64,000 nucleotides of DNA, from contig JABVXV010000012.1 of the NCBI GenBank assembly GCA_013365325.1, forward strand, positions 248,001 to 312,000, in the 5' to 3' direction. This document shows, one piece after another, positions 63,242 through 64,000 of the stretch. Source of the DNA: Dipetalonema caudispina. Its lineage: Eukaryota > Nematoda > Chromadorea > Rhabditida > Onchocercidae. Positions within the stretch are counted from its first letter, which is position 1, and the number at the start of each line of letters is the position of its first letter. The translations under genes and the position numbers were made by a program. The notes beneath the pieces are model-generated. The model worked only from the letters and a program-made list of their open reading frames with translations. It ran no database searches and was not told the origin of the DNA.

Positions 63242-64000
63242 TAAGTATATCTATTTGTTTTTCTCAGTTCTCACATTCGGCTAGATTTTTGAACAATTTT
63301 GGGATTCATTTCTTAATTCAATGAATTTATTACTTTAACTCGTTATTTTTATAACTACACATCGTTAGTTCTTTAATATATAGTTGAAAAAGTTGTCCCG
63401 AAGTAGTGGGTCTTATGTTTTATAATTTTTATTTCTCAGCTACTGATTGAACCTGAAATCATTTATTTCAATTCAGTATAAAGACTCATGCTCCAATAAT
63501 ATTATTATTATCGCATATTATTTTTCTTTCTCCTTCTTGATAATGTTGTAACTTTTCGAAACTTTTCAGTTCTGTCTTTGTTGTTCATTTAACTGCTATT
63601 TTTTGTTATTACATTCCAGTCTATGAAACATCGAAGTAAATTTTCAAATGAATTTCGACACTTGAAAGCCAGAAATAATAATCGGAAGATAGTATGTCGC
63701 GCACAGTAGAGCAGATGTATACATAGTTTTTGATGTCATTGCATTATGTATTGTCAAATATTTGATGACAACAGTAACTTTTTGAAGAGTAGCTTTGAAA
63801 GAAGAGATTGCTAGATTTTTCTCGGTTTTACCAGTAGTAAATTTTAAAAATTTACGACAATAATTTGATGAAATGAAATGGGAATACCATAGATCCAAAG
63901 TTATTTTTTAGTGATGTTAACTACCGTTTCTTGTGAGGAATGATATGATACAAAGTGCTAAAAATCATTCCATATTTTAATAAGCCATATTGCATATCCA
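63242..64000 (+). other. 3' flank of the cadherin gene
   Basis: AT-rich sequence after TAG 63239-63241, presumably 3' UTR and intergenic. A GTAAGT directly at the stop (TAG|TAAGTA context) could act as a donor, but no downstream exon was seen. A 63644-63898 minus-strand open frame has no support. Confidence 0.45.

Overview
The window is nuclear DNA of a nematode, most likely a spirurid or filarial worm (clade III). This is inferred from the AT-rich sequence, small exons of about 45-300 nt bounded by TTTCAG-type acceptors, kilobase-sized gene-poor gaps with many microsatellites, and the gene families present. No bacterial operon, rRNA, tRNA or CRISPR was recognised. Exon models were read by hand by joining open frames across GT/AG sites with compatible phase, so inner boundaries are firm only where phases agree.

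Layout: (1) 1-219, + strand, the last coding exon of an unidentified gene. (2) 1331-6064, - strand, two head-to-tail membrane-protein genes: a 253-residue multi-pass protein of unknown function (4865-6064) and an MFS transporter of the NaGLT1/MFSD4 type (1331 to about 4930). Their junction is read in two frames. (3) 6065-13485, gene-poor, rich in simple repeats. (4) 13506-18435, + strand, a complete 13-exon, about 800-residue CCCH zinc-finger protein of the ZC3H4/ZC3H6/suppressor-of-sable family, with a likely 3' UTR to about 20.0 kb. (5) 20.0-28.1 kb, gene-poor, with a long fold-back element at 23868-24061. (6) 28181-30600, + strand, a complete 8-exon sphingomyelin synthase of about 363 residues. 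(7) 33029-40081, - strand, a 12-exon, low-complexity, scaffold-like protein of about 780 residues that I do not recognise. (8) 40.1-50.8 kb, gene-poor but containing several coding-like segments on both strands, of which a - strand cluster at 48.7-50.0 kb is the most convincing. (9) 50829-63241, + strand, a large single-pass cadherin with its C-terminus inside the window and its 5' end unresolved.

The neighbours do not form an obvious pathway. The set is a sugar-type transporter, a nuclear RNA-binding factor, a sphingolipid enzyme and an adhesion receptor, each a typical independent metazoan gene. I found no clear evidence of an undescribed multi-gene system. The most unusual items are two inferred GC-AG introns in the cadherin gene, an unresolved stretch of the same gene at 60.7-61.5 kb, the dual-frame junction of the two membrane genes, the 194-bp fold-back, and the possible decayed or orphan gene on the - strand at 48.7-50.0 kb.
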